Origin: Halalkalicoccus subterraneus
GTDB lineage: Archaea > Halobacteriota > Halobacteria > Halobacteriales > Halalkalicoccaceae
Reading direction: 5' to 3'
Assembly (NCBI RefSeq): GCF_003697815.1
Contig: NZ_RDQG01000085.1
Location: 1 to 64,000, forward strand
DNA length: 64,000 bases
This document shows positions 1 through 7,713 of the stretch, one piece after another. The translations under genes were made by a program, and so were the position numbers. The notes below the pieces were generated by a model. That model saw only the letters and a list, made by a program, of their open reading frames with translations. It made no database searches and was not told the origin of the DNA. How positions within the stretch are numbered: the first letter of the stretch is position 1; every line of letters begins with the position of its first letter.

Positions 1-246
1 TACTGACGCGGTTCCGTCATCGTAGCGTTTGATGGCGAGTGTGATCGCAGTGTTGCCCGGCGTGTTGGTGGCCGTGTATGGCCGGACGACCTCTTGGTCC
101 TCGTCTTCGTCGGGATCATCTTGTTCAAACTGAACCGTCGTATGCTGTCCGGGTTCGAATTCGAACGGCTCGTCGGCTTCAATGATGAACTGTTTTACTT
201 GGGGAGTCATCTGGTGGATCGATGTGATCGTTGCTTCGAATGGCAT
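1..246 (-). CDS. FAD-binding ferredoxin reductase-type oxidoreductase (5' part only)
   Basis: The reverse strand reads from an ATG at 246 to the window edge without a stop, giving about 82 residues; the rest lies outside the window. The N-terminal motif MPFEATITSI followed by FEPGQHTTVQF and RPYTAT is the first half of the flavin-binding barrel of ferredoxin-NAD(P)H reductase-like proteins, where the RxY(S/T) motif holds the FAD. The expected role is electron transfer between NAD(P)H and an iron-sulfur or other acceptor in the cytoplasm. The NAD-binding half is not visible, so the partner cannot be inferred. Confidence 0.75.
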   Translation of the reverse strand, partial: MPFEATITSIHQMTPQVKQFIIEADEPFEFEPGQHTTVQFEQDDPDEDEDQEVVRPYTATNTPGNTAITLAIKRYDDGTASV

Positions 247-553
247 GTAGACACAACCGGCTGCGAGTCTCCTAAGTGACCGGCTTGAGGAAAACCGTGA
301 GAGCAGCCCAATTGAGACGATCAGATAGAATTTTCGCCTGATTATCTGCGGCGCTTACGTACGATATTTTGAGAGCGGGACCGATCTCGTGACTGATGGC
401 CCAGAGACAGGGAACTGCCGTATGCGGATCCCGGTAGGGTATTTTCTCAGTATTGAATTCTGCAATACGATACGGCGGTCTGTTGGGCATCAAACGCCTC
501 GTAGCGGTCTTCGCATCGGCTAGTTTTACTCCGACGCGGTCCAACAGTACTTG
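247..553. other. Intergenic stretch, no supported gene
   Basis: About 300 bases between the reductase start and the small glycine-rich gene. An open frame on the minus strand (272-820) crosses it, but its upstream half runs antisense through the better-supported glycine-rich gene and its composition is not convincing. I see no RNA gene or strong hairpin. Confidence 0.4.
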
Positions 554-775
554 ATGAATGCAAAAGCCAAGCGTCGGATCAACCGGGCGAAATATGCAGC
601 TCTTGGTGCAGCTGGCGGGGCTGCAATCGGAGGAGTGACCAGTCGAAACGCAGCACGGACAGGCGCCAGCATCGGTGCGTTCGTTGGTGCGACGGTCGGT
701 GAAAGCGGAGCTCCAGTGAGATTCGACAAATGGCGAGCAAAGCGAGACAAGGATACTACAGTCTCCAGCAGCTGA
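554..775 (+). CDS. Small glycine/alanine-rich (glycine-zipper-like) protein
   Basis: A 73-residue basic protein. After a Lys/Arg-rich start (NAKAKRRINRAKY) comes a Gly/Ala-rich hydrophobic stretch (AALGAAGGAAIGG) and a second one (GASIGAFVGATVG), then a charged tail. This pattern resembles glycine-zipper small membrane-associated proteins, often annotated as hypothetical in haloarchaea. A TTG lies directly before the ATG at 554; I take the ATG. No operon partner is evident and no function can be assigned. Confidence 0.55.
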   Translation: MNAKAKRRINRAKYAALGAAGGAAIGGVTSRNAARTGASIGAFVGATVGESGAPVRFDKWRAKRDKDTTVSSS

Positions 776-859
776 TCTGGTAGAGCCAGTGTTGAGTGTT
801 ATCTTCTGGATGGAGCCCAAACATCCCGAAGTATCCCGAGAGCGGCTTGCTAAAGCGAT

Positions 860-1105
860 TTAGAGATACTGTGCGCTTGCTGTCCGTTCATCCGTATCTC
901 CTTCTTCGAGATCACGTTCGACGGAGATCACTCTTCGTGTCGGGATATTGAGTTGGCGTTCGTCGTCTGTAATTCGTATTTGGAGATAGCGCTCTTGGGG
1001 CGTTATATTCGCTTCATTAGCCTGAACCGTCGTTACCTCATTAGTGGCGTCCTCGTATGTGACTTCGATCATATGGGAACGAGTCCTTTGAGGCAGATCA
1101 ATCAT
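860..1105 (-). CDS. Small conserved haloarchaeal protein, unknown function
   Basis: An 81-residue acidic protein, soluble by composition, with alternating beta-type segments (IEVTYEDATNEVTTV, ERYLQIRIT, RQLNIPTRRVISVER). The start at 1105 is supported by a Shine-Dalgarno-like GAGGAG about five bases upstream; a second ATG twelve codons in is possible. I do not recognise a named domain. It stands alone between the glycine-rich gene and the Cys-rich paralogue. Confidence 0.6.
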   Translation of the reverse strand: MIDLPQRTRSHMIEVTYEDATNEVTTVQANEANITPQERYLQIRITDDERQLNIPTRRVISVERDLEEGDTDERTASAQYL

Positions 1106-1195
1106 TCCGTCTCCTCACGTGGTGAGCTCCTTTGTAGTGAAAGCCGCATGCAACATCGGTAATTGGGATCTGGATGGTGTTACACGCGGCCTCAA

Positions 1196-1378
1196 TCAGG
1201 CTATCACTTCAGCTAGTTCGTTCTCGTCGAGGTCCCAGTAGTGAGCGATGTCACCGAGCAGGACGTCGATGGTGTCACATTTGTAGCATCGACAGTCCTC
1301 ATGCATTGTGGCGGTGAGTGCGCGGGCGGTCAGCTGCCAGTCGTCGAACAGCCATTCGTCAGGGATCCCGGCGGGCAG
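1196..1378 (-). pseudogene. Cys-rich small protein, copy A (no ATG start)
   Basis: Sixty codons closely matching the intact gene at 5334-5516 (PDEWLF, CRCYxCDTID, LLGDIAHYWD), with stop TGA at 1196. Where the other copy has ATG, this one has CTG at 1376-1378. No ATG, GTG or TTG was noticed close upstream in frame, so it may be silent or use a non-standard start. The reading frame itself is undamaged, which argues that loss of the start is recent or that the protein is still made. The three cysteines suggest metal binding. Confidence 0.5.
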
Positions 1379-1459
1379 ACGCTTGGGTGGGTCCGTCTTC
1401 TGGGAAAAATCTCAGAGTTTTGAGTTGGTAGTAGTGGAACTGGGCAGCGATCACATGAG
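1196..1459. repeat. Duplicated segment, copy A (partner at 5334-5598)
   Basis: DNA similarity with 5334-5598 covers the small Cys-rich gene and about 80 bases upstream of it, up to a shared GCGATCAC-TGAG end. Both copies lie on the same strand about 4.1 kb apart with the copper ATPase pair between them. This looks like a segmental duplication rather than an insertion sequence, as I see no terminal repeats. Confidence 0.6.
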
Positions 1460-1539
1460 ACTTAGTTAGTGGACTCGCCCCCAATCCCAAATACATCACT
1501 CAGAAGATGCGGAAACAGGTAGACAGAGGAGACGTTACC

Positions 1540-3957
1540 TCACGAAGGGGTGTCGTTAGTAGCACTTCCTACTGATGACGTTTCAGTGCCCCCATCCGCA
1601 TTTGATCCGAACCACGGTAGTGAACGTCGTCCCGAGTTTGCGACAACAATGAGACTGCTGATTGCCATTATGACGGCAGCGATTAGCGGATTGATGTAGC
1701 CGAGCACTGCTAGTGGAATTGCGATCAAATTGTAGCCGATCGCCCACGCGATGTTCTGTCGGATCCGTTTCTGTGTCGAGTGGGCGATTTCGAAAATCTC
1801 GGGGATCGCCGAGAGGTCGTCGTTCATTACGACCGCGTCGGCGGCATCCATCGCGACTTCCGTCCCGCTCGCTAGCGCGATACCGAGGTCCGCGCTTGCG
1901 AGCGCGGGCGCGTCATTCGTCCCATCGCCGATCATTGTCGTGGTCCCCTCGGACCTAAGCCGACCGACGATTGCCTCCTTGGATTCGGGGCGAACGCCTG
2001 AGAAGACGTCATCAACATCGGGGTGGTCGGAGAAACGCCTGGCCATGCGTTCATCGTCGCCCGTCAGGACGACGATCTCCCGGCCCTCAGAGGCGAGCTC
2101 GGAGACAACCGACTCCCAGCCCTCCCGCGGGGTGTCTCGGATCGTGATCACGCCTCGGGCGACACCGTCCCAACCAACGACTGTCGGGTGAGTATCGGCC
2201 TCAAAAGCACCCTCGATGGCTTCCGTGACCGATTCGGGGATCTCCCAGTCGGTCTCGAAAACTGTCGGGTGACCGACCGTCACGGGCGTCTCATTGACGA
2301 CGGCGGAGACGCCCCGGGCCTCGCGCTCAAAGCCTTCGACAGTCGCATCCGTAGCCCCGCCCGCCGCGGCAATTGCCTCGCCGACGGGGTGGCTCGACCG
2401 GCCCTCGATCGCCGCCGCTCGCGAGAGTACCTCCGTTGCGTCCTCGCCGGTAGCCGGAATCGTCCGTTTGACGCTCATCTTGCCGGTCGTGAGCGTTCCC
2501 GTCTTGTCGAAGACGATGACCTCCGAATCGGTGACCCGCTCTAAGACGTTCGAGTTCGGGAGCAGGATCTGGCGCTCGGAGGCTTCGTTGGTCCCCGCGG
2601 CGAGCGCGAGCGGCGTCGCGATCCCCAGCGAGCACGGACAGGAGATCACCAGCACAGACACCCCGATCAGGACCGCGCTGCCGACCGGAAGCCCGAGCGA
2701 GACCCAAAGCGCAGCCGTCAGCAGCGATATCGTGACGACCAGCGGGACGAAGATCACCGCGAATCGGTCGGCGAGCCGCTGCATCCCCGAGTCAGAGCTC
2801 TTGACGTTCCATAGCAGTTCGACGAGCCGGTCGAGCGTGCTCTCAGCGTCGTCGCCGACCTCGATGACCAGCGCGCTGTCGGTGACGACCGACCCCCCGA
2901 GGACGTTGTCGCCGGACGATTTCGGCTGAGGAATTGACTCGCCGGTCATCAGCGCCTCGTCGACCGCGGCCGTCCCGTCGACCACCGACCCGTCGACCGG
3001 AATCCGCTCGCCTGGCCTGACGAGCACGCGATCGCCGGTCGTACAGCTGCCGACGTCAACCGACTCAGTTGAGCCGTCCTCGAGGAGCTTGCGGGCAGTC
3101 GTAATCCGGGATTTAGTGAGATCTGAGTGGTTTCCCAGCGCGCTGCGTTTAACGCTCGACTCGATGTGGTTGCCGACGGTGATGACTACGAGGATCATCA
3201 CCGCGACGTCGAAGTAGAGGTCACGCTGACCCATAGCAAACGCCGCAGCTGAGTAGCCGTAGGCCGCAAGTACTGCGAGCGATATCAAGACGTCCATGTT
3301 GGGTTGGCCTACCTTGAGACTCACGTAGGCGCCCCGGAGCATCGGATAGCCGAGGCCGGCAATGATGAGCGTGCTCCAGACGAACAGCGGCGCGTATACC
3401 ATCGCTCCGAGCGTCGAGTTGTAGAGGAACTCCTCGGGATAGAGCCCCAGATAGGTCGGATAGATGAACAGGATGTATGGTACCATGACCGGCATCATGA
3501 CCAGCAGCGCGATCACTGAGCGGTACTTCCCGAATTCGAAGCGGCTCCGCGCACCCTCGTCCTCCTCCGTCGGGCGTGACGCCCGGTAACCCAGCCTGCT
3601 GACCTCGTCGATGATATCGTCCTCGCTCAGCGTCTCGGGGTCGTACTGGATGCGGACCATCTCGGTCGCGTAGCTCGACTGGGCATCGTAGACGCCCTCG
3701 ATGTCGGCCGCGATCTCGTCGATGAACAGCTCACAGGTCTTGCAGTGCATTCCGTCGACCGAGAGGTAGGTGGTCTTGCCGAGGTCAGGGTCGATGGCGG
3801 GTTCGTCCGCGAGATCCGTCGCGTCGAGCTCTTCGACGTCGATATCGCCGAGCGTCCGATAGACCTCGAGACAGCCCCGACAGCAGAACTCGCCGTCGAC
3901 GTCGCTGTCGGTTACCGGCTGTTCGCCCGTCGGCAGTTCACAGAGTGTGCAGGTCAT
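1540..3957 (-). CDS. Copper-translocating P1B-type ATPase
   Basis: An 805-residue P-type ATPase that pumps Cu+ across the membrane. The N-terminus has a Cys-rich metal-binding domain (CTLCELP...CCRGCL, about residues 3-30) and an HMA domain with GMHCKTC (about 69-75). The CPC transport motif in SCPCSLG lies near residue 440, the phosphorylated Asp in DKTGTLT near 483, and the hinge motif GDGTNDAP follows. The Cys-rich domain plus HMA layout and the adjacent UreH-like gene are typical of FixI/CopA2-type pumps, which load copper for haem-copper oxidase assembly. It starts six bases after the stop of its partner at 3964, so the two are probably cotranscribed. Confidence 0.9.
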   Translation of the reverse strand: MTCTLCELPTGEQPVTDSDVDGEFCCRGCLEVYRTLGDIDVEELDATDLADEPAIDPDLGKTTYLSVDGMHCKTCELFIDEIAADIEGVYDAQSSYATEMVRIQYDPETLSEDDIIDEVSRLGYRASRPTEEDEGARSRFEFGKYRSVIALLVMMPVMVPYILFIYPTYLGLYPEEFLYNSTLGAMVYAPLFVWSTLIIAGLGYPMLRGAYVSLKVGQPNMDVLISLAVLAAYGYSAAAFAMGQRDLYFDVAVMILVVITVGNHIESSVKRSALGNHSDLTKSRITTARKLLEDGSTESVDVGSCTTGDRVLVRPGERIPVDGSVVDGTAAVDEALMTGESIPQPKSSGDNVLGGSVVTDSALVIEVGDDAESTLDRLVELLWNVKSSDSGMQRLADRFAVIFVPLVVTISLLTAALWVSLGLPVGSAVLIGVSVLVISCPCSLGIATPLALAAGTNEASERQILLPNSNVLERVTDSEVIVFDKTGTLTTGKMSVKRTIPATGEDATEVLSRAAAIEGRSSHPVGEAIAAAGGATDATVEGFEREARGVSAVVNETPVTVGHPTVFETDWEIPESVTEAIEGAFEADTHPTVVGWDGVARGVITIRDTPREGWESVVSELASEGREIVVLTGDDERMARRFSDHPDVDDVFSGVRPESKEAIVGRLRSEGTTTMIGDGTNDAPALASADLGIALASGTEVAMDAADAVVMNDDLSAIPEIFEIAHSTQKRIRQNIAWAIGYNLIAIPLAVLGYINPLIAAVIMAISSLIVVANSGRRSLPWFGSNADGGTETSSVGSATNDTPS

Positions 3958-3963
3958 GGCTGA

Positions 3964-4827
3964 TCAGTGGTGGTTGTGGCCGCCTGGGAGGTACTCGCCG
4001 AACGGCTGGTAGAACGGGAGATCGAACATCGGAGCGGGAACGCCGAGCAGTGCCAGCCCGTGTGCGAGCGGGATATATCCAAGAATCACAAACCCGATAC
4101 CGAGCGCTCGATTGAGGACGAGCCGCTCGTCAAGGCCGATCGAACCGATAACGGTTCCATAGAGAAACACCGAAGGGATCGTTCCGATACCGAGGGCGCC
4201 CAGAGCAACAATTCCGTAAACTGCGCTTCCGTGTGCGAGTACGTACAGGTATGCTGGATAGAGTAACATACAGGGCAACAGGCCGTGGAGGGCCCCCAAT
4301 CCGACGATTCCGGGTGTGTTGACCCACTGATTGATCCGGCTCGTGAGAAGAGCGTACACTCGTCCGAACAGAGCACTCACGCCGAGCTTCGAGGTCGCAT
4401 GTTCAACCGATCCCTGCCGGTAGCCGAACAGGCGGGTGAGTCCGGCGGCGATGATCAGCGCCCCGATTACGACCCCGAGGACCGCCTGGATAGGCTGTAG
4501 CAGGCCGACGATCGAGACTGTCCCGTACAGGACCGACCCGAACAGTCCGAACAGGCCTCCGATCAGCGCGTAACTTACCGCCCGCCCGACGTTGAACAGC
4601 CCGTGTTGTCGCACCTCGTGGGAGGTGAGCGTGCCCTCCGTGCTCGTCATTCCCTTCGAGTAAGTCGTCACAAGTGGGCCACACATTCCAATACAGTGGG
4701 CGCCGCCCAGGAGACCAATGAGAAAAAAGACGACTAGATCGGTGTAGATCGGGACGCTACTGACGGTTATGAGATGCAGTATATCGATGCTCATTGTTAG
4801 GACGTGCTGATGGATTTTGGACGGCAA
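3964..4827 (-). CDS. UreH/DsbD-like (sulfite exporter TauE/SafE-type) membrane protein
   Basis: A membrane protein of about 280 residues with six or more hydrophobic segments. The first carries the GGAHCIGMCGP motif that marks the UreH/cytochrome-c-biogenesis-like transmembrane family. In bacteria and haloarchaea this family sits beside copper ATPases of the FixI type and is thought to act in copper supply or redox handling for oxidase maturation. It is the first gene of a two-gene operon with the ATPase. The start may be ATG 4827 or ATG 4794 (MSIDILHL); the latter begins nearer the first membrane segment. The C-terminus ends in GGHNHH, possibly metal-binding. Confidence 0.8.
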   Translation of the reverse strand: MPSKIHQHVLTMSIDILHLITVSSVPIYTDLVVFFLIGLLGGAHCIGMCGPLVTTYSKGMTSTEGTLTSHEVRQHGLFNVGRAVSYALIGGLFGLFGSVLYGTVSIVGLLQPIQAVLGVVIGALIIAAGLTRLFGYRQGSVEHATSKLGVSALFGRVYALLTSRINQWVNTPGIVGLGALHGLLPCMLLYPAYLYVLAHGSAVYGIVALGALGIGTIPSVFLYGTVIGSIGLDERLVLNRALGIGFVILGYIPLAHGLALLGVPAPMFDLPFYQPFGEYLPGGHNHH

Positions 4828-5047
4828 TCGCGTAATCTGTCTGGACTACGCCTCTCTCTACAGGCAATGATTCGAGGTAGATCATGCGCGCCAATAAGGG
4901 TACGGAACTGGCTGTTGGACACAGGCTGAACAACCAATCGACGACGAGTGTCGGGCATCTAGCGAGATATCTGACTGGCCTCTTTCGCGTGTTCTGGTTT
5001 GTCCGTCGAACGAAGAGATCATAAAACACTGTAGTGGTTGAATTCAG

Positions 5048-5242
5048 CTAGCATAGTTCCGTTTCTCCTGATAATGATACTTTGTAGGAGTAGGCATTCA
5101 TCGGACGATCCGTTTGAATGTCGAGATCGTTGGCTAGGACGTTAACGACTTTGCAGACCGTGCCATGGGTGTGAGCGTCCGGGTCAGCTGGATCTAGGTA
5201 GATTTGGACCTCCTCACCGGGAGAAGAGAGCTTCAGAGCCAA
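5048..5242 (-). CDS. Small conserved protein, unknown function
   Basis: Sixty-four residues with a mixed composition typical of a folded domain (VQIYLDP, GTVCKVVNVL, PMNAYSYKVSL). A stop codon directly precedes the TTG at 5242, so the protein must start there or within the frame; no ATG occurs before residue 48. It could therefore be a TTG-started gene or a shortened remnant. It lies just downstream of the Cys-rich gene at 5334-5516 on the same strand. I do not recognise the family. Confidence 0.45.
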   Translation of the reverse strand: MALKLSSPGEEVQIYLDPADPDAHTHGTVCKVVNVLANDLDIQTDRPMNAYSYKVSLSGETELC

Positions 5243-5333
5243 CTAGGGGATGGTTCGATATGGAGTATCAGACTATTGCTGAGCGGCAATAGACCTGATT
5301 GGGGATCTACGACAGCTTCCCGGGGGTTTGCCG

Positions 5334-5516
5334 TCAGTGCAGTAGTTGGGTCAGTTCGTGGTCGTCGCGGTCCCAGTAGTGAGCGATATCGCCGAGCAGG
5401 GCATCGATCGTATCACACTCGTAGCACCGGCAATCTTCGTGCGTTGCAGCGGTGAGTGCGCGGGCGATCAGTAGCCAGTCTTCGAACAGCCATTCGTCGG
5501 GGGTTCCGGCGGGCAT
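5334..5516 (-). CDS. Cys-rich small protein, copy B (intact)
   Basis: A 60-residue protein starting with ATG at 5516: PAGTPDEWLFEDW, then CRCYECDTID and LLGDIAHYWDRDD. The CxCxxC cluster suggests a single metal site. It is the intact partner of copy A at 1196-1378, with a conserved upstream region of about 80 bases, so promoter and coding sequence were duplicated together. No function is known to me; the family recurs as an uncharacterised small protein in haloarchaea. Confidence 0.6.
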   Translation of the reverse strand: MPAGTPDEWLFEDWLLIARALTAATHEDCRCYECDTIDALLGDIAHYWDRDDHELTQLLH

Positions 5517-5598
5517 ACGCCTGGGTGGGCCCGTCTTCTGGGATAAACTCTTGGAGGGCTAGGTTGGTAGTGCTGGGCTTGGGTAGCGATCACGTGAG
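5334..5598. repeat. Duplicated segment, copy B (partner at 1196-1459)
   Basis: Second copy of the duplicated segment described at 1196-1459. It covers the intact gene and its upstream region, ending at GCGATCACGTGAG. Confidence 0.6.
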
Positions 5599-5819
5599 CA
5601 GTCTGCGTGGAAATCGGCCCGTTGGGGTGAGGGCCGATAAGATCTCTGTCGATGGCAGGTAGCCCGTCGACAGCCATGTTATAGGGTGACGCAATTTAAT
5701 TCCGTTGCTCCTTTTCAGTGGTGCCTTATGCAAGGGAGTCGTTTTGAGATCGACGTTGCATACTGTGGGTCGCTTCTGAAATGGGGAGACCCGTTTGTTC
5801 TCAGTAGAGGATAAGCTCT
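5599..5819. other. Intergenic, no supported gene
   Basis: Between the duplicated segment and the HhH gene. Several short frames overlap here on both strands, but none has plausible protein composition. It probably holds the promoter for the Cys-rich gene and the terminator of the HhH gene; I could not place either with confidence. Confidence 0.35.
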
Positions 5820-6158
5820 TTACCAACGGCCAACAGTGTGTGCGGCTCGATACTGCTGGTAGTAGGCCTTCTCGACAGTCCGGAGATCAAACTCACCCGG
5901 ATTCCGGTCACGGAGTGCAGTGAGGAGTCGCGGGTAGTCAGAGAACCGTAGTGCTCGATCCTCACCGAAGAGAGCTGCAACCATGTATCGATCACCGATT
6001 GCATAGTTCATCGGATCGTGAAACGCGAGAACGACTGTTGCGGTCGCAGGCCCGATCCCAGGGATCGACGTGAGGATTTCCAGCTGGAGCTTCGGATCGT
6101 CGACGAGGAACGCTGCTTCGCTTATTCGCTGGACGAACGCTACAGGAACCTCGGACAT
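5820..6158 (-). CDS. Helix-hairpin-helix protein, possible DNA-binding
   Basis: A 112-residue protein with a helix-hairpin-helix motif, LTSIPGIGPATATVVLAF (about residues 29-46), followed by AIGDRYMVAALFG, a layout like the core of HhH-GPD base-excision enzymes where the hairpin grips DNA. It is much shorter than a complete glycosylase and lacks an obvious catalytic Lys/Asp pair or FeS cluster. Plausible coding sequence continues upstream of the ATG (RRDRYIEW) to a stop without an alternative start, so the N-terminus may be slightly longer. It is divergent from the nuclease gene at 6211 with only about 50 bases between them, which suggests a functional link, possibly nucleic-acid recognition in the defence island. 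Confidence 0.65.
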   Translation of the reverse strand: MSEVPVAFVQRISEAAFLVDDPKLQLEILTSIPGIGPATATVVLAFHDPMNYAIGDRYMVAALFGEDRALRFSDYPRLLTALRDRNPGEFDLRTVEKAYYQQYRAAHTVGRW

Positions 6159-6210
6159 CCACTCGATGTATCGATCTCGCCGTCCGGGTTGGGCGTTTAG
6201 CTTTCACTGC

Positions 6211-6612
6211 ATGGAGCCAGTGAACGGGGATGAATCGTCGGATCTTTTCATCGCTGTCTCTAACGCTTCGATCATGGACCGTGATATTGCAGGACAGGTG
6301 AGAGATGTGTGGGAGACGTACCAAGCGAATTTCTCGGACGTTGAATCCGTGAGTGCCGGCGGGTTTCCTCCAGATAAACTCGATACCGCTCGTAGAGAAC
6401 GGATCCCGACTCTTCTCGAAACGCTGAGTGACTTCGTTGAGGGAAATCTCGCACCTGGGGAATTCAAATCAGAAATAGACGGCCAAAACAAGCGACATCG
6501 GCTCTGGGGGTTCAAAGGAATGAACGGGATGATGTTTTTCAATATGCTCTATAACTCCTCTGGGGAATCTCGTGAACAGGAGCTTGCCGAGTTACTCCGG
6601 ACCGTCCTGTAG
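6211..6612 (+). CDS. N-terminal part of a FokI-like nuclease gene, ended by an amber codon
   Basis: 133 codons from ATG 6211 (MEPVNGDESSDLF) to TAG at 6610-6612. The product is helical and charged, with no recognised enzyme motif (AGQVRDVWETYQ, KRHRLWGFKGMNG). The reading frame continues immediately after the TAG in the same phase into the nuclease part, whose first residues (EPQDDSEIEAQIRTLEQY) have coding character. The simplest reading is one gene of about 484 codons broken by a CAG-to-TAG change. A separate N-terminal protein or stop readthrough cannot be excluded. An internal ATG at 6274 is an alternative start. Confidence 0.6.
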   Translation: MEPVNGDESSDLFIAVSNASIMDRDIAGQVRDVWETYQANFSDVESVSAGGFPPDKLDTARRERIPTLLETLSDFVEGNLAPGEFKSEIDGQNKRHRLWGFKGMNGMMFFNMLYNSSGESREQELAELLRTVL

Positions 6613-6753
6613 GAACCACAGGATGACTCCGAGATTGAAGCACAGATACGGACGCTTGAACAGTACGTCGAGGAACTGAGAGCGGACGTTGATAACCTTC
6701 GAAGCGCGCCGCGACTCGGCTCGATTCCGTACTTTCTCTCCTACTTTTGGCAG

Positions 6754-7665
6754 TTGCAGAATCCGGATACGCACCCGATCTACTACACCTCAATGCGGCG
6801 GGCACTGTCGGACTTAGCGATCTGGGAGCCAACAGAGGATCTTGCAGAGACGTACCTTCAGTTCCGCGCACTGAACGAACGAATGCGCGAGATCCTTACT
6901 GAGTATACCGGCGAGGATATCCATCTCTGGGATATTGAGCATGCCTTTTACTACTGGCAACACCGCGAAGAGGCAGAGGTGGAGGCGACTACGGAGTCGG
7001 AGCCAGCTAGTGAACCAGAGTCTGAGACGGTAGCTGTAGCCGAACCAGCCGAGACACTGCCGAGTAGTTATATCCCACCGATCGTCTCGATCCTCCCCGA
7101 CTTGGCGAGACGGACGGACCAGATGATAGCCTTGGCAGAGCAAAACGGGACAACCGTTGAGTCATTGTTCGAGAATCGGCTTGCAGTGTGTTTCCGAATT
7201 CTTGGCTACAATGTCGAGGATCTCGGGCAAGGAAGTGGGCGCAATCCGGATGGGATTTTCACCTACCGGGGGAACGACAGCAGTTACGCGGTTATTTACG
7301 ATGCCAAATCAAGTGGTGAGCCCTATCGACTACGAACGGACGCTGAACGACAATTTGAAGACTACATCAATCAGCATATTAGCGAGCTCCAACGGCGAGG
7401 CTTTGACAATATCTATTTCGCCGTTATCTCGGGGTCGTTCGTTGATGAGGCTCGTGAAGAAATTCGTGCGCTGAAGATCCGGACGCCGATTCGGGAGGTC
7501 CGGTTGCTTGAGGCTAACGCCGTTATTGAACTGCTTGAGAATTCGCTCCGAGATCCGGAGTTTCGGCTTGGTCCTGGTGGATATCAGGGTGTTGGGTTAC
7601 AGGATTTCTTTGTTGAGAGCGGGGTTCTTACTGAGGCCGACGTTCGTGAAGAGCTTGGATTGTAG
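6754..7665 (+). CDS. FokI-type PD-(D/E)XK nuclease domain protein (C-terminal part)
   Basis: Coding character starts at 6613, in frame right after the amber codon; the first usable start is TTG at 6754. The N-terminal half is helical with an acidic Glu-rich linker near 6975-7060. The C-terminal 190 residues match the FokI cleavage domain in order: FENRLAVCFRILGYNVEDLGQ, then RNPDGIF with the catalytic Asp, YAVIYDAKSS with the Asp-x-Lys pair, a VISGSF strand and a final LTEADVREEL helix. That domain cuts DNA as a dimer when fused to a specificity domain. Here the recognition part would be the upstream fragment. All catalytic residues are present, so the nuclease half looks under selection despite the stop. 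Confidence 0.75.
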   Translation: MQNPDTHPIYYTSMRRALSDLAIWEPTEDLAETYLQFRALNERMREILTEYTGEDIHLWDIEHAFYYWQHREEAEVEATTESEPASEPESETVAVAEPAETLPSSYIPPIVSILPDLARRTDQMIALAEQNGTTVESLFENRLAVCFRILGYNVEDLGQGSGRNPDGIFTYRGNDSSYAVIYDAKSSGEPYRLRTDAERQFEDYINQHISELQRRGFDNIYFAVISGSFVDEAREEIRALKIRTPIREVRLLEANAVIELLENSLRDPEFRLGPGGYQGVGLQDFFVESGVLTEADVREELGL

Positions 7666-7713
7666 AGGGGATTGTGAGGATACTCGCAAAATCAGTGGCT
7701 ATTCTTAGCGCCG

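Noticed and set aside
272-820. A 182-codon open frame on the minus strand
   Set aside because: It runs antisense to the better-supported glycine-rich gene, its start half is Ser/Cys/Arg-rich as expected from a shadow frame, and no family is recognisable.
4757-5029. A 90-codon minus-strand frame upstream of the membrane protein
   Set aside because: It overlaps the start of the UreH-like gene and has an unlikely composition with no start signal.
5820-6158. A complete DNA glycosylase
   Set aside because: The protein is only about 112 residues, has the hairpin but no clear catalytic Asp context or FeS cluster.
6610-6612. TAG as a sense codon (for example pyrrolysine)
   Set aside because: Several normal genes here end in TAG and the dead TnpB also has an amber in place of Gln, so ordinary CAG-to-TAG mutation explains both.
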